Shown piece after piece: positions 1-5,132 of a stretch of 5,132 bases of DNA. How positions within the stretch are numbered: position 1 is the stretch's first letter; each line of letters opens with the position of its first letter. Location: positions 1 to 5,132 of the forward strand of contig NATO01000109.1 in assembly GCA_002085385.1 (NCBI GenBank). The letters are read 5' to 3'. Source of the DNA: a candidate division Zixibacteria bacterium 4484_93. GTDB lineage: Bacteria; UBP14; UBA6098; 4484-93. The translations under genes were made by a program, and so were the position numbers. The notes under the pieces were generated by a model. It searched no databases. It was given only the letters and a program-made list of their open reading frames with translations, and was not told where the DNA came from.

Positions 1-4
1 CCAT
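1..4 (-). CDS. Probable start codon of a further downstream gene (runs off the window)
   Basis: The kinase-like gene ends TAA at 6-4, and an ATG begins on its last base (4-2), giving TAATG. A Shine-Dalgarno-like AGGGCGGTGAG (17-7) lies just upstream, with GGTGAG two bases before the ATG. The same pattern of overlapping starts is seen at three other junctions of this operon, so another co-translated gene is likely. A response regulator would be the natural guess after a kinase-family gene, but no coding sequence beyond the first codon is visible. Confidence 0.4.
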
Positions 5-1641
5 TACTCACCGCCCTGAAAGATTATGACAAGCTCGGTGCCGACATTCGGTCTGCTGGATATATTTATTCTACCACCATACTTCCCTGCTATTCTCTGG
101 GAAGAATAAAGCCCCAGTCCGACATTCATCGGCTCCTTCCCGTAGGTAAAAAACGGCTCGAACACTCTGGCAAGATGCTCTTTTTTTATTCCGCAGCCGG
201 TGTCGGACACCTTAACAACAATTCCCTCTTTCGACCTTTCAAGAACAAGTTCGACATGCTTCTTTTTCCTGTTATGAAGGGACTCAAAGGCGTTCAGGAG
301 AACATTCATAAATAGGTGTTCCATATCCACAGAGTTCGCTCTGATAAATAAGTTCTCATCGAACTCCTTCTTAATCTGGACCCCCTGTGTCTTGCCGAGG
401 AGGAAAAGGAGGTTCAACATCTTCTCGATACTCTGTTTCAGGTTCACTCGAGATGAGCCCTTTTTCCTCCTACTGACCGAGTAAGAGACGAACTCTTCCA
501 GCATCTTCTTCATCTCATCGGACAGCCTGAGGATTTCATTGGAATATGCAGAGATATCCTCTGTATCCTTGCTACCAGAGAGCTCCTCTGTAAAGCCGAC
601 GATAGCATAGAGTGCATTCGAGAGTGCAAGAGCCATATCAGCCGAGAGGGTCCCGAGCCCGATAAGTCTTTCTGCTCTGAGGATATATTCTTTCAAGCCT
701 CGCTCGCCGGATGTATCTTGAACGGCGGCAAGATAGCCCAAAAACTCGCCTTTCTCTTCCTTCACCCCCACTATGGAAAGATAGCCCCAGAAACTCTCAT
801 TCGCACCACGGCGAAACAGAACATCCCGATGAGTCACTCCACCCTTTTTAATGCTTTTTCTGACGCTATCCCACTGTTTCCTATAACTGAATATCTCCCA
901 GACCGGTGAACCGAGGAACTCCTCCCTTTTCCTCCCGAATATCTCAGTTGCCATTGGATTAAGGTCAACGATGCTAAAATTCTTCGAGAGAACGAACATT
1001 CCAATGGGAGAAGCCTCGAATATTTTCGACAGGATACTCTCCACCCTGTCGATATACTCCAGCATCTCCCTCTCCCCGAGGAGGCTGGTCATATAGTCGA
1101 CAAAAAGCTCAACAGGTCGCATACTATCAACGGTCGGAGGCTCACCATCAACAGGGTCATCTATGCTCACCACACCGATTATCACTTTTTTTCTGTTGTA
1201 TATCGGCACAAACAGGAAGTCACTCGGGTTCCACCCCTTAAATTTTTCGCTCGGGATATGTGAAACAACAGCTTTCTCAGCGGAGTTTTTACCCATAATT
1301 TTATCCTGGACCGCAATTGGGATATAGTATGCTATCCCGACACGGCAGGAATCACCTGCCGATTGAACAATGTGCTCGAATTCACCATAGTTCATCGGGT
1401 TTTTCCGAAGATACTCAATCTCCTCGGGCGACAATCCAAAATAGGCAGACGATACGAGCTTTTTCCTGTTATGGTCTATAAGATAAAGATGGACACGCTG
1501 CCAGCCACAAAGGGCTATTCCCTCCACCAGAAGGTCGAGTTTCTCCTGTAGTTTTCTCGCATTTCTGACCCTTGTCAATATCCCCAGAATGGATGTTACG
1601 AATCTTGTGCCAGAGGTTCCGAGATATAGATCAGAAATCAT
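4..1641 (-). CDS. Soluble GAF-PAS histidine-kinase-family protein lacking the phosphoacceptor histidine
   Basis: This 545-residue protein has no membrane segment or signal peptide, so it should sense something in the cytoplasm. Residues about 15-195 look like a GAF domain, ending in FVPIYNRKKVIIGVVSIDDP. Residues about 200-312 form a PAS domain (FEASPIGMFVLS from 208, S-box end near QDTSGERG). A dimerisation-helix region follows. The C-terminal ATPase domain is complete: N-box MNVLLNAFES (N450), G1 box DTGCGI (480-485), F-box FEPFF (494-498), G2 box GLGL (508-511) and a final GTE (534-536). The H-box, however, reads LGTLSADMALALSNALYAI (329-347). Compared with the usual AHEINNPL, the histidine is leucine 338 (codon CTT, 630-628), the following acidic residue is alanine, and the proline is alanine. 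No other histidine lies in this helical region. Autophosphorylation at the usual site is therefore unlikely. The gene overlaps the reductase stop by one base and its own TAA overlaps a further ATG, so it is co-translated with the electron-transfer genes. Its signal is unknown; a redox or nucleotide cue is a guess from context. Confidence 0.9.
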   Translation of the reverse strand: MISDLYLGTSGTRFVTSILGILTRVRNARKLQEKLDLLVEGIALCGWQRVHLYLIDHNRKKLVSSAYFGLSPEEIEYLRKNPMNYGEFEHIVQSAGDSCRVGIAYYIPIAVQDKIMGKNSAEKAVVSHIPSEKFKGWNPSDFLFVPIYNRKKVIIGVVSIDDPVDGEPPTVDSMRPVELFVDYMTSLLGEREMLEYIDRVESILSKIFEASPIGMFVLSKNFSIVDLNPMATEIFGRKREEFLGSPVWEIFSYRKQWDSVRKSIKKGGVTHRDVLFRRGANESFWGYLSIVGVKEEKGEFLGYLAAVQDTSGERGLKEYILRAERLIGLGTLSADMALALSNALYAIVGFTEELSGSKDTEDISAYSNEILRLSDEMKKMLEEFVSYSVSRRKKGSSRVNLKQSIEKMLNLLFLLGKTQGVQIKKEFDENLFIRANSVDMEHLFMNVLLNAFESLHNRKKKHVELVLERSKEGIVVKVSDTGCGIKKEHLARVFEPFFTYGKEPMNVGLGLYSSQRIAGKYGGRINISSRPNVGTELVIIFQGGE

Positions 1642-1650
1642 CAGAAATCA
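1630..1650. repeat. Perfect 10-base tandem repeat at the reductase/kinase gene junction
   Basis: TCAGAAATCA occurs twice in a row at 1631-1640 and 1641-1650, with one more matching base at 1630. On the coding strand it reads TGATTTCTGA twice. The first copy holds the last codons and stop of the HydG-like gene. The ATG of the kinase-like gene (1641-1639) is formed across the junction of the two copies. No good Shine-Dalgarno site lies at normal distance from this ATG; the nearest, AAGGA, ends 17 bases away at 1659. Confidence 0.9.
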
Positions 1651-2474
1651 GCGTTCAATCCTTTTAGTTCCTCAAAGGAGAAGACCGGCCCATCATAACA
1701 GATATACTTCTCCCCTATGTTGCATCTCCCACACTTCCCTATGCCACATTTCATTCTCATCTCGAGAGAGGTATAAATTCTCTCCGGTGGAAAGCCGAGT
1801 TTCTCCAGAACGGGGAGTGTGAATTTTATCATAATGGGTGGACCGCAGACCACCGCATAGGCACCCTTCGACGACGGTGCAACCTTCTCCAACACAGCAG
1901 GAACAAAGCCTATGTGTCTGGTCCAGCCCTCGTACGCTTTATCTATGGTCAGTTCAACCGACACATCCTCCCGCTTACTCCATCTATCAAACTCATCACG
2001 GTAAAGCAGAAGCCCTGGCTCCCTTGCTCCGTAAACTATTGTTATGTCATTGTAGTCGCCCCGGCGCTTCGGGCTGGCAATATACAGGAAAAGGGACCTG
2101 AGCGTCGTGAACGCATAACCTCCACCAACTATCACAACAGAATGCCCCTTCATCTTTTCCACTGGATACCAATTCCCCAAGGGACCGCGGATACCAATTT
2201 CTGTCCCCTTCTCCAGCTCGTGCAGGGCAGATGTGAGTGTCCCTATCCGATTGACCGTGAAGAGTAGATGCTTCTCATCGGGGGAGGAGGCTATACCAAA
2301 CGGTGCTTCACCGACCCCGAGAAGCGAGAGTTGACAGAACTGACCAGGCTTATAGTCGAACCTCTTGCTATCTGGCAATTCCACAACGAAGCTCTTTATC
2401 TGCCTATCATCGGTTTCAAACCAGAGGTCGACAAGCTCGGACGACAGCGGAAGATATGGATTCTCTGAATTCAT
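1641..2474 (-). CDS. hydG: Sulfhydrogenase gamma-subunit-like (HydG/FlxA) FAD- and NAD(P)H-binding reductase
   Basis: This 277-residue soluble protein belongs to the ferredoxin-NADP+ reductase superfamily, dihydroorotate-dehydrogenase electron-transfer (PyrK) type. Residues 1-105 form the FAD barrel, with YKPGQF (41-46), EAPFGIASSP (56-65) in the flavin-binding position, and RGPLGNWYP (96-104). The nucleotide-binding fold starts with VVIVGGGYAFTTLRSL (113-128) and includes CGPPIM (210-215). The C-terminus has C243-x4-C248-x2-C251-x7-C259, a [2Fe-2S] site as in PyrK. It probably oxidises NADH or NADPH and feeds the HydB-like protein, equivalent to FlxA. A longer frame opens at 2570, but the Met at 2474 is preferred. 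It gives an ATGA overlap with the upstream stop, has GAGAGG six bases upstream, and drops an unusual Cys-rich leader that overlaps the coding region of the previous gene. The stop TGA shares one base with the next ATG. The nucleotide motif is non-standard; NADH versus NADPH cannot be read from it. Confidence 0.9.
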   Translation of the reverse strand: MNSENPYLPLSSELVDLWFETDDRQIKSFVVELPDSKRFDYKPGQFCQLSLLGVGEAPFGIASSPDEKHLLFTVNRIGTLTSALHELEKGTEIGIRGPLGNWYPVEKMKGHSVVIVGGGYAFTTLRSLFLYIASPKRRGDYNDITIVYGAREPGLLLYRDEFDRWSKREDVSVELTIDKAYEGWTRHIGFVPAVLEKVAPSSKGAYAVVCGPPIMIKFTLPVLEKLGFPPERIYTSLEMRMKCGIGKCGRCNIGEKYICYDGPVFSFEELKGLNADF

Positions 2475-3487
2475 CCACCCCCTCTCGAAACGGTACAACT
2501 CTTGGCTATTACTTCTCTTATATCTATGTTCGCCGGGCACATAACAACACATCTGCCACACCCGACACACTGATACTTACCGAACTCTTTGTAGGAATAT
2601 GAGAGTTTATCCATAAATCTCTGCCGCATCCGCTCGAACCTTGTTGGACGGGGATTGAGCCCCGACGCCTCGAGTGTGAAGAGCGAGAACTGACAGCTAT
2701 CCCACAGCCGATACCTTCTCCCGACCCGGTTTATAATCTCCTCCTGGATATCGAAGCAGTGGCAGGTCGGGCAGACAAATGTGCAGATACCACATCCGAG
2801 ACATCTATCGAATGTCCCTTGCCAGAACTGCTTATCATCAAAGAGTTCATATATCCTGTCGGCAAGACCGTCTGTTTCCTGCTTTTCGGGCAGGCTCGCA
2901 ATGCTTTCCAACTTAAATCTTTCCAGCTTTTCGAGGCTTTCTTCGTCCGCATCGGGGAATGAAGAAAGCATCTTCTCCCCCCGTTCGGTGGTCGATGTAG
3001 CAAGTAAATAATTTTCCAGCGGATAGAGGTAGACATCGGCAACCCCCGGGTTCACGGGAACATCCGGGTCGAACCAATTGCAGAAACAAGTTGGCGCCGC
3101 CTGTTTGCATGCTACACCAAAAAGTAGCATCCCTTCTCTGAGCTTCTGGTAGTAGACATCCGTGTATGTCCTTCCTGTGAAGAACTCATCCATCTCTGCA
3201 ATTGCCACAAGGTCACAGGAGCGCAGACCAAATATTACGCCTTTTGCATCGGGAAGAGGAACAGAATCGAGCTCGAAGTTGCCATCCTCACGCTTGTAGG
3301 TAAGGAGTGTTTGCTCCTTCGGGAAGAATATCTCCTTAGCAGAAAAATGGGTTGTTCCCTGTGGAATTTCAACAGTCTTCAGCGACGGGACCCTCTCAAA
3401 CGAGTCTCCGACAGGAGCCCAGATGTCCATTTCCTTCCCCAGATTATTTATAAGATTGAGCAGCTCATCTGTTTTAATTATTTTCAT
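2471..3487 (-). CDS. hydB: Sulfhydrogenase beta-subunit-like (HydB/FlxB) 4Fe-4S dicluster protein
   Basis: This 338-residue soluble protein matches the usual length and layout of the HydB family (beta subunit of archaeal-type cytoplasmic sulfhydrogenases). The N-terminal domain has the family marks FGLRSCDLVAI (C91) and a cysteine group, C127-KQAAPTC-FC (C127, C134, C136). The C-terminal half has C229-LGC-GIC-TFVCPTCHC, with extra cysteines C242 and C244, then C307-VGC-GRC-VVMCP. In sulfhydrogenases HydB carries electrons between the HydG flavoprotein and the hydrogenase core. Here no NiFe subunits are seen and MvhD/HdrA lie upstream, so the FlxB-type role, relaying electrons from NAD(P)H towards HdrA, is more likely. 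The ATG at 3487 follows GGGGAG with an 8-base spacer, 14 bases after the previous stop. The TGA stop overlaps the next start as ATGA. I am confident in the family; the partner assignment is inferred. Confidence 0.88.
   Translation of the reverse strand: MKIIKTDELLNLINNLGKEMDIWAPVGDSFERVPSLKTVEIPQGTTHFSAKEIFFPKEQTLLTYKREDGNFELDSVPLPDAKGVIFGLRSCDLVAIAEMDEFFTGRTYTDVYYQKLREGMLLFGVACKQAAPTCFCNWFDPDVPVNPGVADVYLYPLENYLLATSTTERGEKMLSSFPDADEESLEKLERFKLESIASLPEKQETDGLADRIYELFDDKQFWQGTFDRCLGCGICTFVCPTCHCFDIQEEIINRVGRRYRLWDSCQFSLFTLEASGLNPRPTRFERMRQRFMDKLSYSYKEFGKYQCVGCGRCVVMCPANIDIREVIAKSCTVSRGGG
2475..2486 (-). promoter_or_regulatory. Ribosome binding site that decides the HydG-like start
   Basis: GAGAGGGGGTGG on the minus strand lies directly before the ATG at 2474, inside the end of the HydB-like gene. 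GAGAGG ends six bases before the start. With the ATGA overlap, this argues for the 277-residue product over the 309-residue form starting at 2570. Confidence 0.7.
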
Positions 3488-3495
3488 ATCGTCAT

Positions 3496-3501
3496 CTCCC
3501 C
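3496..3501 (-). promoter_or_regulatory. Ribosome binding site of the HydB-like gene
   Basis: GGGGAG on the minus strand ends eight bases before the ATG at 3487, inside the 14-base gap. The other ATG in this gap (ATG ACG ATA TGA) is closed by a stop after three codons, so 3487 is the start. Confidence 0.65.
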
Positions 3502-4455
3502 TTACATCACGAAATCGTTGTAATCATCCTGCTTGAATGTCTGGAGCAGGGGTTTCTCATCAATCGACATACCCGCCTCATACTGGAACATCTGGAGTGC
3601 ATCCAGCGAGAGTTTCTGCGTCATAACATTGAAATCTATACCGACAGGGCAAACAGCCGAGCAGTTTCCGCACTCGACACATCTTCCTGCCTGATGATAG
3701 AGCCTCGTCAGATGCCAGATTGAGAGGTCAGACTCGGAGAAGCCTTTGTCAATCCATTTGGGGTTCAGACTATCGACGAAACATTCCTCGCAATAGCAGG
3801 TCGGACAAGCCTCACGGCAAGCATAGCAGCGAATACATTTGCTGAACTCCTCGCGGAAATATTTCCATCTCTCATCGGGTGATTTCTTCTCAAACTCCCT
3901 GAGCAAAGAATAATGCTCCTCCTGGCTCACCCGAATGGGAACCTCATCATCTATCATCTCATCATAGACAACGGGGTTCGGATGGATACAGAAGCGACAG
4001 GCGGTATCCAGGAAATTAGATATAGGAACGCTCTCTTTCTTGCCCGATGTTGTCACCTCGATAATATCATCTTTTATTTCCACCTTCTCGGGTGTATCCC
4101 CGAACCGCTCACGGAGAGTTTTTCTGGAAAGCATCCCCTCACAGGGAATACCGATTATATAAATGTTGTCCCTGTTCACCTGTTGCTCTGTGCACAGTAT
4201 TGCAATAGAGCGAGTATCACATCCCTTCGCTATGATGCCGATTTTCTTATCCTTGAACTGGCGTAGATACGATGCGAGGTTTAGCCTGCAGAACCTGTTC
4301 CAGACAAGGCATTCTACCTCTTCGGGATGAGCAACAGCCACGGGTCTTGCGGTGAATGGAATGGTTCCCTCAGTAAAGCCGATGACCACATCTACCTTCC
4401 CCTCAGAAAGAAGGGCTTTTGCACGCTCTCTAATCTGGCTCGTGACAGAATCCAC
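3502..4455 (-). CDS. FrhB-like N-terminal domain plus two-cluster ferredoxin protein (FlxC-like electron-relay subunit)
   Basis: This 317-residue soluble iron-sulfur protein starts with GTG (4455-4453), overlapping the mvhD stop by one base. GGAGG four bases upstream supports that start. The N-terminal half (about 1-190) resembles the F420-hydrogenase/dehydrogenase beta-subunit (FrhB) family. Its marks are IAKGCDTRSI around C79, IPCEGM around C105, and a CRFCIHP motif (C153, C156). The C-terminal part has one cluster motif, C207-IRC-YAC-REAC-PTCYCEEC, with three extra cysteines (C220, C222, C225). A second follows, C259-VEC-GNC-SAVCP. It probably passes electrons between the HydB-like and MvhD proteins. 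The MvhD/HydB/HydG neighbours suggest it is the equivalent of one of the FlxB/FlxC Fe-S subunits, though which one is not certain. F420 use is not implied, since FrhB-type domains also occur in F420-independent proteins. Confidence is high for an Fe-S electron carrier and moderate for the exact role. Confidence 0.85.
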   Translation of the reverse strand: MDSVTSQIRERAKALLSEGKVDVVIGFTEGTIPFTARPVAVAHPEEVECLVWNRFCRLNLASYLRQFKDKKIGIIAKGCDTRSIAILCTEQQVNRDNIYIIGIPCEGMLSRKTLRERFGDTPEKVEIKDDIIEVTTSGKKESVPISNFLDTACRFCIHPNPVVYDEMIDDEVPIRVSQEEHYSLLREFEKKSPDERWKYFREEFSKCIRCYACREACPTCYCEECFVDSLNPKWIDKGFSESDLSIWHLTRLYHQAGRCVECGNCSAVCPVGIDFNVMTQKLSLDALQMFQYEAGMSIDEKPLLQTFKQDDYNDFVM

Positions 4456-4886
4456 TACACCTCCAGCTTTTTCTTTACCATCTTTGTATTGGGACCGAGT
4501 GTTCGGACCTTATCGGTTACCTTTTTCACCACCTCGGCAAATTTGCCGCCCTCCGCTGCCGACACCCAGGAGAACTGAACCCTTCCGGGGTCGATGCCGA
4601 TGAGCTCGAGCAGGTTCTTTGCAATCAAAAATTTCCGACGGGCAAAGTAATTCCCTGTCAGGTAATGGCAATCTCCTGGATGGCATCCTGACACCAACAC
4701 TCCATCTGCACCGACCTGTATCGCCTTGAACAGGAACTGCGGGTTCACCCTGCCCGAGCAGGGAACTCTGAGCACTCGAATATTTGGTGGATACTGGATT
4801 CGTGAGGTGCCAGCGAGGTCGGCACCAGCGTATGAACACCAGTTGCACAAAAATGCAAGAATCTTCGGATTGAATTCCTCTGGCAT
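4455..4886 (-). CDS. mvhD: MvhD/FlxD-family [2Fe-2S] electron-transfer protein (hydrogenase delta subunit family)
   Basis: This 143-residue protein is the normal length for the methyl-viologen-reducing hydrogenase delta subunit family. The conserved cysteines are all present: C14-N-W-C17 near the N-terminus, C43 in RVPCSGRV, and C68 and C73 in SGCHPGDCHY. In characterised MvhD this set binds a [2Fe-2S] cluster that relays electrons from the electron-input module to HdrA. It is a soluble cytoplasmic protein with no signal peptide or membrane segment. The start ATG (4886-4884) is preceded by AAGGAGAT, with GGAG six bases upstream. The stop TAG overlaps the GTG start of the next gene by one base (TAGTG). 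Being placed directly after hdrA and before NAD(P)H-reductase-type genes, it most likely acts as FlxD, the adaptor between the reductase module and HdrA, rather than as a hydrogenase subunit. Confidence 0.93.
   Translation of the reverse strand: MPEEFNPKILAFLCNWCSYAGADLAGTSRIQYPPNIRVLRVPCSGRVNPQFLFKAIQVGADGVLVSGCHPGDCHYLTGNYFARRKFLIAKNLLELIGIDPGRVQFSWVSAAEGGKFAEVVKKVTDKVRTLGPNTKMVKKKLEV
4458..4464 (-). promoter_or_regulatory. Strong ribosome binding site for the GTG-started Fe-S gene
   Basis: GGAGGTG on the minus strand lies within the last codons of mvhD. GGAGG ends four bases before GTG at 4455. This strong site supports the non-ATG start and translational coupling through the TAGTG overlap. 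Confidence 0.75.
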
Positions 4887-4890
4887 AACT

Positions 4891-4898
4891 ATCTCCTT
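4891..4898 (-). promoter_or_regulatory. Ribosome binding site of mvhD
   Basis: AAGGAGAT on the minus strand occupies most of the 12-base gap between the hdrA stop and the mvhD ATG. GGAG ends six bases before the start, which fixes the start at 4886. Confidence 0.75.
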
Positions 4899-5132
4899 TT
4901 ACCTCCAGACAAGAGCTACCATCTCCTCCATTATTTCCCTGTTCGAGAAGCCAGCAAGGTCGATCGAGCCAGAGCGACAGGAGGCAGCACAAGCACCGCA
5001 TCCCTTGCACAGAGCAGGGTTTACCTCCGCCACGGACGAGAGCTTCCCGAGCACCTTCTTCTCGACAAGAGATATGGCACTATATGGGCATACATCGACA
5101 CACATCCCACAGCCGACACAGGTAAGCTCGTT
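4899..5132 (-). CDS. hdrA: HdrA-type heterodisulfide reductase subunit A, C-terminal end (5' truncated)
   Basis: Only the last 77 residues are in the window; the reading frame is open to the window edge at base 5132, so the true start lies outside. The fragment is a two-cluster ferredoxin domain. The first cluster motif is CVGCGMCVDVCP (fragment residues 5-16) and the second is CKGCGACAASCR (42-53). The tail after the second motif (SGSIDLAGFSNREIMEEM) is typical of the C-terminus of HdrA proteins. In characterised complexes HdrA carries the FAD that bifurcates electrons, and this C-terminal ferredoxin domain passes electrons between MvhD and that flavin. The following gene is mvhD, which fits this docking role. 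The stop TAA (4901-4899) is 12 bases before the mvhD start. A lone small ferredoxin starting at the internal Met (5105) is unlikely, because it would cut into the first cluster motif. The HdrA call rests on the C-terminus plus context; the flavin domain is not visible. Confidence 0.85.
   Translation of the reverse strand, partial: NELTCVGCGMCVDVCPYSAISLVEKKVLGKLSSVAEVNPALCKGCGACAASCRSGSIDLAGFSNREIMEEMVALVWR

Noticed and set aside
1914..2267. A 117-residue open frame on the plus strand
   Set aside because: It is antisense to the HydG-like gene, which has clear domain motifs. There is no ribosome binding or family evidence for it.
2475..2570. A 32-residue N-terminal extension of the HydG-like protein (start at 2570)
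   Set aside because: It overlaps the HydB-like coding region, including that gene's second cluster motif, in another frame. The Met at 2474 has an ATGA overlap and a good ribosome binding site.
3913..4266. A 117-residue open frame on the plus strand
   Set aside because: It is antisense to the FrhB-like Fe-S gene. The translated sequence shows no recognisable domain.
3502..4455. An F420-dependent hydrogenase or dehydrogenase subunit
   Set aside because: The FrhB-like N-terminal half alone does not show F420 use. The adjacent NAD(P)H-type reductase gives a simpler electron source.
1641..4886. A NiFe sulfhydrogenase operon
   Set aside because: HydB- and HydG-like proteins are present, but no NiFe large or small subunit motif is seen. 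HdrA and MvhD neighbours instead favour a Flx-Hdr type complex.
4510..5010. A 166-residue open frame on the minus strand across the hdrA/mvhD junction
   Set aside because: It is out of frame with two convincing Fe-S genes. Its product is a low-complexity mix with no recognisable motif.
4899..5105. A separate 68-residue ferredoxin gene starting at the internal Met
   Set aside because: The frame stays open to the window edge, and starting here would remove the first two cysteines of the first cluster motif. It is the tail of a larger HdrA-type gene.

Overview
The window is a single gene cluster read entirely from the minus strand, so transcription runs from base 5132 down to base 1. Every junction is either a 1-4 base overlap or a gap of 12-14 bases. 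I see no promoter, terminator, RNA gene, CRISPR array or insertion sequence. The window therefore lies inside one longer operon, cut at both ends. The genes point to a strict anaerobe whose metabolism uses heterodisulfide-reductase-type flavin-based electron bifurcation. The Shine-Dalgarno sites and the GAF-PAS sensor protein suggest a bacterium, but the species cannot be named from this sequence.

In transcription order: (1) the C-terminal end of an HdrA-type protein with two [4Fe-4S] motifs (5132-4899); (2) an MvhD/FlxD [2Fe-2S] protein (4886-4455); (3) an iron-sulfur protein with an N-terminal half resembling the F420-hydrogenase beta-subunit (FrhB) family and two ferredoxin motifs (4455-3502, GTG start); (4) a sulfhydrogenase beta-subunit-like (HydB/FlxB) iron-sulfur protein (3487-2471); (5) a sulfhydrogenase gamma-subunit-like (HydG/FlxA) FAD/NAD(P)H [2Fe-2S] reductase (2474-1641); (6) a soluble GAF-PAS-ATPase protein of the histidine kinase family (1641-4); and (7) a probable start codon of another gene at base 4, running off the window.

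Genes 1-5 form a plausible electron path: pyridine nucleotide, HydG-like flavoprotein, HydB-like and FrhB-like Fe-S relays, MvhD, then the bifurcating flavin of HdrA. This matches the FlxABCD-HdrABC type of NADH dehydrogenase/heterodisulfide reductase of anaerobic bacteria, but in the order hdrA-flxD-...-flxA. No hydrogenase catalytic subunit is seen, so the 'hydrogenase' names describe homology, not activity.

The most unusual element is the kinase-like protein. Its ATP-binding domain has all the usual boxes, but its H-box carries leucine where the phosphoacceptor histidine should be. It sits translationally coupled behind the reductase genes. Its start codon is formed by the junction of a perfect 10-base tandem repeat.
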